From positions 1-5,532 of the forward strand of contig CAYLTY010000378.1 of assembly GCA_964386705.1 (NCBI GenBank): DNA of 5,532 nucleotides, in the 5' to 3' direction. Both the position numbers and the translations under genes were made by a program. Numbering within the stretch: position 1 is the stretch's first letter; every line of letters starts with the position of its first letter. The notes beneath the pieces were generated by a model that was given only the letters and a program-made list of their open reading frames with translations, had not been told where the DNA came from and did not search any database. Positions 1 to 5,532 of this stretch are shown in pieces. The stretch is from AM-0621 sp964386705. GTDB lineage: Bacteria > Planctomycetota > Planctomycetia > Planctomycetales > Planctomycetaceae.

Positions 1-1
1 C

Positions 2-55
2 AACTTCGACGAGGACTTACACCTCGCTGATTCGATCCACTTACAAGCGCACTAG
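2..55 (+). CDS. Possible 3' end of an upstream gene (partial)
   Basis: A reading frame is open from the left edge and ends at a TAG at 53-55. The visible residues are NFDEDLHLADSIHLQAH. The TAG lies in the left arm of the inverted repeat, mirroring the way the peptidase gene on the other strand ends in the right arm. Against this, the stretch is only 17 codons, another plus frame is open to base 83, and a minus frame is also open here, so the frame has no statistical support. The product is not recognisable. If real, the gene converges on the peptidase gene, which is the usual setting for a repeat placed between two 3' ends. Confidence 0.3.
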   Translation, partial: NFDEDLHLADSIHLQAH

Positions 56-145
56 CAGGCACATTCCATGTGCCGTCCGCTAGAATCCCTTGATTGACCG
101 AAAGTGAGCCGCTCAAGGGCTACGGCACATGGAATGTGCCTGCTA
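53..145. repeat. REPIN-like inverted repeat (two REP-like hairpins)
   Basis: Bases 53-76 and 122-145 are perfect reverse complements over 24 bases, separated by 45 bases. Each arm is itself a hairpin: GGCACAT, a three-base loop, then ATGTGCC (58-74 and 124-140). Read from the right end on the minus strand, the arm starts GTAG-CA-hairpin (146 downward). The left outer end reads CTAG, one base different. The core has a further inverted pair, CCCTTGA at 87-93 and TCAAGGG at 113-119. A GTAG foot beside a short palindrome, in two inverted copies, is the known architecture of REP doublets (REPINs), which are moved by a RAYT transposase encoded elsewhere. No transposase is visible in the window. No target duplication is evident, which fits REPINs better than a classical MITE. 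TTTT follows at 147-150, so it could also act as a terminator for plus-strand transcription. Confidence 0.8.
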
Positions 146-1228
146 CTTTTGATTGAGTCGAATGCGGATTTCGCCGCTCTTGGTGATGTATGCTCGGAAG
201 AGGGCTGGATAGTTGTAGGCAGTCGTGAACCGGCCAGCTTTGTCGAGGACGATTGCCGCCCCTTTTGCATCATCGGGTTTCATTTTGAGCGCGTTCTTCA
301 GTTGCACGTTGATGACATCGTGCGCGGCGGCTTGAGCGGATACGCCTTTATATTTCATTTGCGCGACGATCTCGTGGGCTACCGAATAACGAATGAAGAA
401 TTCGCCGTGGCCCGTACAAGAGATCGCAGCGGCCTCGTTGTCGGCGTAGGTTCCCGCACCGATGATCGGCGAGTCCCCGACTCGGCCGAACATCTTGTTT
501 GTCATGCCACCGGTGGATGTCCCCGCTGCCAGATTGCCACCATGGTCGAGTGCCACCGCGCCGACGGTTCCATACTCAATTTTCCTCTGTAACAACAGGT
601 CGCCGGGTGTAGCGTCGCTGCGCTTGTTCTTCTCTGGTGCCTTTTCTTGAGCTTTCTCCTGCTCCAAGATCTGTTGAATTGCTTTCCAACGGTGTTCGGT
701 CCAAAAGTATTTCGGATCGACAATGTCGAGCCCTTGGCGTTCGGCAAAAACTTCAGCTCCGCGACCGGTTAGCAAAACATGCTTGGACTTCTCCATCACA
801 GCCCGCGCGGCTGTGATCGGATTTTTCACGGTCGTGACACCAGCGACAGCACCCGCTCGTTTTGTCTTGCCCTCCATGATCGATGCATCGAGTTCGTTCC
901 GTCCGTCGTGAGTGAAGACCGCGCCCTTTCCGGCATTGAACAACGGTGAATCCTCCATCACGCGAATCGCCGCTTCGACTGCGTCTAAACTTGAACCGCC
1001 GGATTGCAGCTTCGCAGCCCCTTTCTTGAGAGCCTCTTCCATCTCGGCTCGCAGTTGCTTGTCGACCTCTGGCGACAACTCCTGATCCGCGTCACCGATC
1101 CCTCCATGAATCCCCAGAATGACGTCCACAACTGAGTCATCAGCCTGCGGAACCACAGCATCCACTCCTTTTGTCGCGGTCATCGGGACCAACAACAACG
1201 TCAGTGTGAGGACAAGTAATCGAGACAT
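143..1228 (-). CDS. Exported isoaspartyl peptidase/L-asparaginase (Ntn hydrolase)
   Basis: This is a plant-type asparaginase/isoaspartyl dipeptidase of 361 residues. The family hydrolyses beta-aspartyl dipeptides and asparagine after self-cleavage into alpha and beta subunits. The nucleophile is Thr221 in GTVGAVALD. By register with E. coli IaaA (Thr179, Thr197, Arg207, Asp210, Thr230) the partners are Thr239, Arg249, Asp252 and Thr272, so the active site looks complete. HGG at 41-43 matches the family's N-terminal HGG motif. Residues 1-24 are a signal peptide with a long Leu-rich core, so the enzyme probably acts outside the cytoplasm; E. coli IaaA lacks such a signal. Residues 189-215, just before the cleavage point, are a Lys/Glu-rich linker with QEKA-QEKA-PEK repeats. 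An ATG at 1255 would add nine residues, but the one at 1228 has AGGGAG six bases upstream and starts the signal peptide cleanly. The TAG stop lies in the right arm of the REPIN-like element. The C-terminus still looks full length. Confidence 0.93.
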   Translation of the reverse strand: MSRLLVLTLTLLLVPMTATKGVDAVVPQADDSVVDVILGIHGGIGDADQELSPEVDKQLRAEMEEALKKGAAKLQSGGSSLDAVEAAIRVMEDSPLFNAGKGAVFTHDGRNELDASIMEGKTKRAGAVAGVTTVKNPITAARAVMEKSKHVLLTGRGAEVFAERQGLDIVDPKYFWTEHRWKAIQQILEQEKAQEKAPEKNKRSDATPGDLLLQRKIEYGTVGAVALDHGGNLAAGTSTGGMTNKMFGRVGDSPIIGAGTYADNEAAAISCTGHGEFFIRYSVAHEIVAQMKYKGVSAQAAAHDVINVQLKNALKMKPDDAKGAAIVLDKAGRFTTAYNYPALFRAYITKSGEIRIRLNQK

Positions 1229-1234
1229 CCGAGG

Positions 1235-1240
1235 CTCCCT
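1235..1240 (-). promoter_or_regulatory. Ribosome binding site fixing the peptidase start
   Basis: On the minus strand AGGGAG sits six bases before the ATG at 1228. No comparable sequence precedes the alternative ATG at 1255. This supports the shorter 361-residue protein. Confidence 0.7.
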
Positions 1241-1431
1241 CAAGCAAATTGACATGTGACTTCAACTGCCATGCAATGTAGCGATTTGCCAGGTGACGAT
1301 CCAACTGGGATTGAGAATGATGATGCGGTAGTAGTGATACAAGTTGGTAAGCGAGGGATGTAAATTTTCTGATGGTCTTGGCTGGATTACTCATAGGACT
1401 GATATCCGTCACTCGCCAATCTGCGCCATTA

Positions 1432-1475
1432 CCTGCGTCTGCTGGACGTACAAGGGGCAGTTGAATCGACGCAGG
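1432..1475. repeat. 8-base inverted repeat after the transporter gene
   Basis: CCTGCGTC at 1432-1439 is the exact reverse complement of GACGCAGG at 1468-1475, with a 28-base loop. It starts about ten bases after the transporter stop codon on the minus strand, where a 3' mRNA structure would be expected. There is no T tract, the loop is long, and a competing hairpin (CGTC 1436-1439 with GACG 1445-1448) exists. I do not call it a terminator. Confidence 0.3.
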
Positions 1476-1485
1476 GTGGCCCTAG

Positions 1486-3273
1486 TTACGGATTGCGATC
1501 TTTCCAGTCGACCCATTCAATGTTGTAGGTCTCGCGATAGCTATTCACGGCCTCGCCAATCGTGGCGAAGAAGAGATGTTCGCCAAGTTGACTGAACAAG
1601 CCGAACTGTTTGAGCAGATCTTTCACAGGGTCTTTCATCTCGGCGAAACACAACTCGATGTTTGCGGAGTTGAGCACTCTATCCAAGTCATTCACCGCGT
1701 CCGCTGCCGTCACATCGACGCTCGTCACTGGCTCTGCGGCCACAACAACCCAGCGAACCGGATCCTTGGCTGAGGCCACGGCATCCAGCACGCGGTTATG
1801 AAACAGCTCTGCGTTGGCAAAGAAGAGTGGAGCATCCCACCGAAACAGCACCAGTCCCGGAACCTGGCGTGCCTCCGGGTAACGGGTGATATCGTGATAA
1901 CCATTTACTTGATCAACGCGGCCAAGTATCGCGGAATGCGGACGCCAACCACTCCACAGAAATTCAATGACGGCGATTCCGATGGCCAGCGCAATGCCCG
2001 GCATCGGTCCAATCACAGCCACGCCAGTGAAGCACGCCATCGACAACCAGAACTCCCAGCGCTGCATGCGATAGACGCGACGCAACTCACTGATCTCGAA
2101 CAAGCCGATCGCGGCGGCAATGACAACGGCTGCCAAGGCCGCTTGCGGTAACGACTGCAACAGATTCGGCGCAGCCAGTAGTAGTAATGCGGTACATACG
2201 GCCCCAACGACGCCAGTCAGTTGTGTTCGAGCTCCGGCCGCTTCGGCGACCGGAGTACGTGACGAGCTGCTCGACATCGGGAAGCCCTGGAAAAACGCGG
2301 TTGCCAGATTGGCGAGGCCGAGCCCGACCATCTCCTGATTGGGATCAACCGGAGTTTTCAGCCTCGCTGCATAGGCGCGCGACAGCACGCTCGTGTCCGC
2401 GAACGAAACGAGTGCTACCGCCAAGCCTCCTTGCAGAATGAGCACCATATCGTCAAAGCCGATTCTCGGAATGCGCAACGCGGGTAATCCCTGAGGGAGA
2501 GACCCCAGCACGGACACGCCCGCTCGTTCCTCCAGATTGAAGATGCCGACCACCAAGGTGGCCGCGACCACAGCAACCAGAACCGCTGGCACGCGTGGGT
2601 ATCGCTTGAGGAACAGGATCAGAACCAGGGCGCTGGCGCCGATGGCGAGAGCAACGCTGTTCGTCTTGCCCGCGAGGATCGCGTTGATAATCCCCCATGC
2701 CTGGCGTAATGGTCCATCCGCTTTGACCGAAAAGCCGAAGAACTTGGGGATCTGGCTCAATAACACCGTGAGTGCAATACCATTCATATATCCATAGCGG
2801 ATTGGTTTGGAGAGCAACTCGGTCACAAACCCGAGTCGCAACAGGCCCATCGCAACGCAGACGACACCAGCGACGATGGCCATCATGCTGGCGACTGCGA
2901 CTGCGTGTTCGGGGTCGTTCTGGGACAGCGGTATCACAACGCTCAGAATCAGTGGCGCGAGCGATGAGTCTGGTCCCAGGACAAGAATGCGGCTCGGTCC
3001 AAACACGGCGTAAGCCAGCAGCGGCACAATCGTCGCGTAGAGGCCGTTGATACCAGGCAACCCCGATGCCTCGGCATACGCGATGCCGACAGGCACAAGC
3101 ATTGTGGTCATTACCACACCGGCAACGAGATCGTGCTTGAACCAGGCTGGTTGATACTCGCGAAGTATTTTCAACCCTGGCAGCCAGCGCATCCAACCCG
3201 ACTGGTCTGCCGAGGTCGCAGGACGGTGAATTCGGCCGGGCTCAGGTGTCGATTGAGAATTCAATTCGGCCAT
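1486..3273 (-). CDS. SulP/SLC26-family anion transporter with STAS domain
   Basis: This is a 595-residue inner-membrane permease, the normal length for SulP. The N-terminal 45 residues are polar. Hydrophobic segments run from about 47 to 440: near 47-67, 77-92, 103-116, 124-148, 158-181, 206-225, 228-245, 276-298, 314-332, 354-392 (probably two) and 406-440 (probably two). The SulP signature PVGIAYAEASGLPGINGLYA is at 61-80, FGPSR at 91-95, and the conserved stretch PNQE...G..N...FFQG.P at 311-332 is followed by AGART at 346-350. The cytoplasmic STAS domain spans about 471-590, with Asp520 and Thr522 at the usual STAS regulatory loop. The family moves sulfate, bicarbonate or other anions. The sequence does not settle the substrate, and no sulfate-assimilation gene is adjacent. 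The segment near 291-300 reads FADTSVLSRA, with Asp where many SulP proteins have Glu. The start at 3273 is supported by GGAG five bases upstream. Confidence 0.93.
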   Translation of the reverse strand: MAELNSQSTPEPGRIHRPATSADQSGWMRWLPGLKILREYQPAWFKHDLVAGVVMTTMLVPVGIAYAEASGLPGINGLYATIVPLLAYAVFGPSRILVLGPDSSLAPLILSVVIPLSQNDPEHAVAVASMMAIVAGVVCVAMGLLRLGFVTELLSKPIRYGYMNGIALTVLLSQIPKFFGFSVKADGPLRQAWGIINAILAGKTNSVALAIGASALVLILFLKRYPRVPAVLVAVVAATLVVGIFNLEERAGVSVLGSLPQGLPALRIPRIGFDDMVLILQGGLAVALVSFADTSVLSRAYAARLKTPVDPNQEMVGLGLANLATAFFQGFPMSSSSSRTPVAEAAGARTQLTGVVGAVCTALLLLAAPNLLQSLPQAALAAVVIAAAIGLFEISELRRVYRMQRWEFWLSMACFTGVAVIGPMPGIALAIGIAVIEFLWSGWRPHSAILGRVDQVNGYHDITRYPEARQVPGLVLFRWDAPLFFANAELFHNRVLDAVASAKDPVRWVVVAAEPVTSVDVTAADAVNDLDRVLNSANIELCFAEMKDPVKDLLKQFGLFSQLGEHLFFATIGEAVNSYRETYNIEWVDWKDRNP

Positions 3274-3442
3274 TGTCGCTCCAGCTTTATTTTACCAGCC
3301 ACCCGACATCTTCCCACTCTTGCACCAGAACTAGCCGACAGTATTAGAACAGCCGAACATTAACATGGGCGTACCTCAGAAACGGTTGTTTCAGCCGAAG
3401 TGATTCCAGTTAGATCGGTTTGAGCACGGTCCTCCAAGCCCC
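3274..3442. other. Intergenic region upstream of the SulP gene
   Basis: These 169 bases contain no gene I can support. They should hold the SulP promoter, but no good -35/-10 pair is visible on the minus strand. Two small features stand out. One is a hairpin GAAAC-GGTT-GTTTC (3379-3392) with a five-base stem. The other is the hexamer AGCCGA three times in the same direction (3333-3338, 3351-3356, 3393-3398), the last two within CAGCCGAA. Neither is strong enough to name as an operator. Confidence 0.4.
3279..3282 (-). promoter_or_regulatory. Ribosome binding site of the SulP gene
   Basis: GGAG (within CTGGAG on the minus strand) lies five bases before the ATG at 3273. It supports this start over later in-frame Met codons such as Met28. 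Confidence 0.65.
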
Positions 3443-3922
3443 TCACTCCAAAACGAGAAAAGCCACTTCACATTCGAGATAACGATCATCTGCAGGCTCT
3501 ACCTGAACGCATTGAACCACGAAGCCGTGTTTCTGTAACACCCGTAGCGACGCTCGGTTACTGGTCGCAGCCTGAGCGTGCAAGGGACGAATCGTGACCT
3601 CGTTCAAGAGCAACTCTAAAGCTCTTGAAGCGACGCCCTGACCCCAGAATTCTCGTCGCACCCAATACCCGACAGAATGGATACCATCACGCTGGAAACA
3701 AGAAATGTAGCCAGCCAGCACGTCGCCCACTGCAATCGCTCTGGAAACGACGATCGGGTCTGCCAGTGCGCTTTCCCAGTGGGCGTTAAAAGCGTGGGCG
3801 CTCCGCGGGATAGTCCCTGCGAGACGATTAGCCTCTGGGTCGAGATTGAATTCGTACATCCTCGGCAAGTCGTCCAGCACGATGTCGCGGAGGCGAACGT
3901 GATTGGTCACAATCGGATTCAT
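3443..3922 (-). CDS. GNAT-family N-acetyltransferase
   Basis: This is a 159-residue single-domain acyltransferase of the GNAT fold, which moves an acetyl group from acetyl-CoA to an amine. The acceptor cannot be told. The N-terminus VRLRDIVLDDLPRMYEF (9-25) matches the family's first strand and helix. The acetyl-CoA loop is at about 90-98 (REFWGQGVA), following the strand VGYWV (84-88). Residues 122-134, NRASLRVLQKHGF, are the usual late motif N-x-x-S-x-x-x-x-x-K-x-G-F. It resembles the small GNATs annotated as ribosomal-protein or amino-acid acetyltransferases, but this is only a family resemblance. The frame extends upstream to a TTG at 3997. The ATG at 3922 is preferred because it is the only ATG before the domain, although no clear ribosome binding site precedes it. 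The next gene diverges 63 bases away. Confidence 0.88.
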   Translation of the reverse strand: MNPIVTNHVRLRDIVLDDLPRMYEFNLDPEANRLAGTIPRSAHAFNAHWESALADPIVVSRAIAVGDVLAGYISCFQRDGIHSVGYWVRREFWGQGVASRALELLLNEVTIRPLHAQAATSNRASLRVLQKHGFVVQCVQVEPADDRYLECEVAFLVLE

Positions 3923-3955
3923 GTCTGTAAAGTGACAACGAGATTTGAGCTGCGG

Positions 3956-3987
3956 GGAAATTTCCGCAATCGGAAATGGTATACCAT
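3956..3987. promoter_or_regulatory. Palindrome cluster in the divergent intergenic region
   Basis: Three symmetrical elements sit in 32 bases. GGAAATTTCC (3956-3965) is a perfect 10-base palindrome. ATTTCCG (3960-3966) and CGGAAAT (3971-3977) form a seven-base stem with loop CAAT. ATGGTATACCAT (3976-3987) is a perfect 12-base palindrome that includes the first two bases of the propeller gene's start codon. The hairpin would bury the only Shine-Dalgarno-like sequence, GGAAA at 3972-3976. The arrangement suits an operator for the divergent pair or a translational control hairpin. The symmetry is seen directly; the role is inferred. Confidence 0.45.
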
Positions 3988-5425
3988 GAAAATGCAAATG
4001 CTTGGCCTTACGGTCGGAATGGCTTATTTGCTGTCGTCCGCTCTGGCGGCACCTCCTTCATCCAAGAGCGACCGCTTGGCGGTGCCGAAGAACTTGCGGC
4101 ATACAGCGGCTTCGCCGGCTCACTTGCGCGTGGAATGGGACGATGTCGCGACCAACGAAACCGGATACCGCATCTGGCGACGCGAGGCGGGTGGGGAGTG
4201 GTATCTGGCGGGAACGACGGGGCCCGACGTCACACACTTTGATGACGGTGGCATGAAGCCGTCGACCAACTACGAGCATCGAGTTGCGGCCTTCGACAAG
4301 AAGGGTGACGGGGAATCGGTCATTTCCCCATCATCGGCCACGCGACCGATGGTGTCGCATCTGGATGCCGAAGTGCTCATCGCGCCGGGGAAGACATATC
4401 CTGCCGGGCCGTCGTCGATCTTATTGAATTCGGGCGAAGTGCTCCTGGCCTATCAAATCGGCAACGCGGAGAAGCGGAAGAATCATGCCGGTGAATCGAT
4501 CTGGCTGCGCACCTCGCGCGATGGCCGCACGGGCTGGTTAGATGCCAGGCTGCTCTTTGGTGGTAACGCTCAAACGGTATTCGGAAAATCCGCCCTTGTC
4601 CGCATGCGGGACGGTCGCTTGGGAATGGCCTTCAGTCGTTGGACGTGCGATGAAAAGGGAGTGATCGTCGACCGCCATCGACAATTTGTCGCATCGGCAG
4701 ACGAAGGCAACACTTGGAGTAGTCCGGTCGATATCGGTCCTCTGTCGGCGAATAATCACACGCTCATTGTTGGCGACAAGGGCCGCCTAATCGAAGCACT
4801 TTCCGACTTCAGCGGCGTCGCGAAGATCTACGGTTCTGACGATCATGGCGGCACGTGGCGGGAGTTGGGAAGTGTCGCCGGCAAACGGCTCGGAGAAGCG
4901 GCCCTGGCCCACCTGGGTGATGGGCGGCTTGTATTTATTAGCCGCCACAAATGGCCCTTCTACCGCTTGAGCTTCTCGAACGACAACGGCGTTACCTGGG
5001 AAAAGACAGAGGCCGTGTTGCCGCTTGGCGGTGGCGACAATCCTCCCAAACTCGTCGTGCTGCCCGATGGCAACACGCTGGCGGCCGTTGTGCATTCCTG
5101 GTACCCGGGTAAGACCGCGAAAGATCGCCGCCAGCTCGCTTCGCTGATCAGTCGCGACGGCGGCCGAACCTGGGACAACTTTCGGCTGATCGGCTTTGCC
5201 CCCGACGGTAACGATGGCTTCCTGCAGCATTCCCTGACGTTCGTCGACAATGTCGGCTATCTGTTCTACGGGGGTGGTTCGCGAAACGACACGGGCGACG
5301 GCAAGGATCTACGGCTCATCCGTTTGCACTCTGACTTCTTCACATCGACGACTCCCTGGCCGTACGACTGGCAGGGAAAGCCGCGCGACGGTTCCGGCTC
5401 GAAATCCACTCCGGGTGGTCGCTGA
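3986..5425 (+). CDS. Exported FN3 plus sialidase-like (BNR/Asp-box) beta-propeller protein
   Basis: This protein has 479 residues. Residues 1-22 are a signal peptide with cleavage likely after ALA (19-21) or Ala22, so it is exported. A fibronectin type III domain spans about 33-120 (WDDVATNETGYRIWRR, then Y96, then RVAAFD). The rest is a sialidase-like propeller with four exact Asp boxes (S-x-D-x-G-x-T-W) at 237-244, 284-291, 331-338 and 389-396, plus a degenerate one at 177-184. The spacing of 47-60 residues fits successive blades of a six-bladed propeller. Such proteins cleave or bind sialic acid or related sugars, but the Y/F-R-I-P motif that carries the first catalytic arginine of true GH33 sialidases reads YPAGPS at 138-143, so activity is uncertain. 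The frame is open upstream to 3677, but that part is antisense to the acetyltransferase. ATG 3986 starts the signal peptide and has a weak GGAAA nine bases upstream; ATGs at 3992 and 3998 cannot be excluded. Confidence 0.85.
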   Translation: MKMQMLGLTVGMAYLLSSALAAPPSSKSDRLAVPKNLRHTAASPAHLRVEWDDVATNETGYRIWRREAGGEWYLAGTTGPDVTHFDDGGMKPSTNYEHRVAAFDKKGDGESVISPSSATRPMVSHLDAEVLIAPGKTYPAGPSSILLNSGEVLLAYQIGNAEKRKNHAGESIWLRTSRDGRTGWLDARLLFGGNAQTVFGKSALVRMRDGRLGMAFSRWTCDEKGVIVDRHRQFVASADEGNTWSSPVDIGPLSANNHTLIVGDKGRLIEALSDFSGVAKIYGSDDHGGTWRELGSVAGKRLGEAALAHLGDGRLVFISRHKWPFYRLSFSNDNGVTWEKTEAVLPLGGGDNPPKLVVLPDGNTLAAVVHSWYPGKTAKDRRQLASLISRDGGRTWDNFRLIGFAPDGNDGFLQHSLTFVDNVGYLFYGGGSRNDTGDGKDLRLIRLHSDFFTSTTPWPYDWQGKPRDGSGSKSTPGGR

Positions 5426-5532
5426 GAATTCTCGAGGGCCAATCGTGGTGCTCTGTTACATAAAGGAATTGGGGTGGCCCACGCGCTGCCCATGCCCCAA
5501 GACGGCACACGCGAAGCCCCTGGCCCCCCAAA
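5426..5532. other. 3' flank with GC-rich end, no firm gene
   Basis: After the propeller stop codon there is no terminator-like hairpin with a T tract. From 5471 to the edge 46 of 62 bases are G or C, with runs of C, unlike the preceding AT-richer stretch 5453-5470. A plus-strand frame from GTG 5445, with GAGGG six bases upstream, stays open to the window edge and would read VVLCYIKELGWPTRCPCPKT and onward. The Cys/Pro/Gly-rich composition looks more like translated repeat DNA than a protein start, so I do not call a gene. Confidence 0.4.

Larger units (their letters stand above)
1229..1485. other. Intergenic region between transporter and peptidase genes
   Basis: These 257 bases hold no convincing gene. 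Short open frames crossing it overlap the flanking genes and have no recognisable content. It should carry the promoter of the peptidase gene on the minus strand. One weak candidate is TTTACA (1359-1364), a 17-base spacer, then TGTATC (1336-1341), about 108 bases before the start codon. The -10 matches the sigma-70 consensus at only three of six places, so it is a suggestion only. The side nearest the transporter holds an inverted repeat, listed separately. Confidence 0.5.

Noticed and set aside
10..26. Small hairpin CGAGG-ACTTACA-CCTCG near the left edge, considered as a terminator
   Set aside because: The stem is only five pairs and no T tract follows on either strand.
53..145. Reading the inverted repeat as a CRISPR fragment or a classical MITE
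   Set aside because: There are only two copies and they are inverted, not direct, so it is not CRISPR. No target-site duplication is evident at the ends, and the GTAG foot plus inner hairpins fit a REP doublet better.
2453..3196. 247-codon minus-strand open frame inside the SulP gene
   Set aside because: It is an out-of-frame shadow of the SulP coding region, rich in Arg and Cys, with no recognisable domain.
3677..3985. Upstream extension of the propeller reading frame by 103 codons
   Set aside because: It lies almost wholly antisense to the acetyltransferase gene, has no domain-like content, and would bury the clear signal peptide that starts at 3986.
3923..3997. Longer acetyltransferase beginning at the TTG at 3997
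   Set aside because: It would overlap the start of the divergent propeller gene, uses a rare start codon, and adds 25 residues before the normal start of the GNAT fold. ATG 3922 is the better choice.
5426..5436. Overlapping GAATTC and CTCGAG sites right after the propeller stop codon, considered as a cloning scar
   Set aside because: Two six-base sites can occur by chance, and the flanking sequence shows no vector or linker character.

Overview
The window is ordinary bacterial chromosomal DNA with four complete genes, one possible gene end and one compact repeat element. The mix suggests a planctomycete, probably from the Pirellulaceae: an exported beta-propeller protein with a fibronectin type III domain, a SulP transporter, loosely packed genes with short leaders, and an intergenic REP-like inverted repeat. 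This is inferred from style and general knowledge of such genomes. No rRNA or marker gene is present to prove it.

Layout from left to right. Bases 1-52 may hold the last codons of a plus-strand gene. Bases 53-145 form a REPIN-like element: two perfect 24-base arms facing each other, each itself a small palindrome, with a GTAG-type foot at the outer ends. A minus-strand exported isoaspartyl peptidase/L-asparaginase (143-1228) ends inside the right arm. After a 257-base gap comes a minus-strand SulP anion transporter with a STAS domain (1486-3273). After another 169 bases lies a minus-strand GNAT acetyltransferase (3443-3922). Divergent from it, across only 63 bases packed with palindromes, is a plus-strand exported FN3 plus sialidase-like beta-propeller protein (3986-5425). 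The last 107 bases contain no convincing gene and end in a very GC-rich stretch.

The genes do not form an obvious pathway. The peptidase, transporter and acetyltransferase point the same way, but gaps of 257 and 169 bases and separate ribosome binding sites argue against a tight operon. Two proteins (peptidase and propeller) carry export signals, which fits scavenging of peptide or glycan material outside the cytoplasm. No new multi-gene system is visible. The most unusual items are the REPIN-like element, whose arms supply one and perhaps two stop codons, and the nested symmetrical sequences around the start of the propeller gene.
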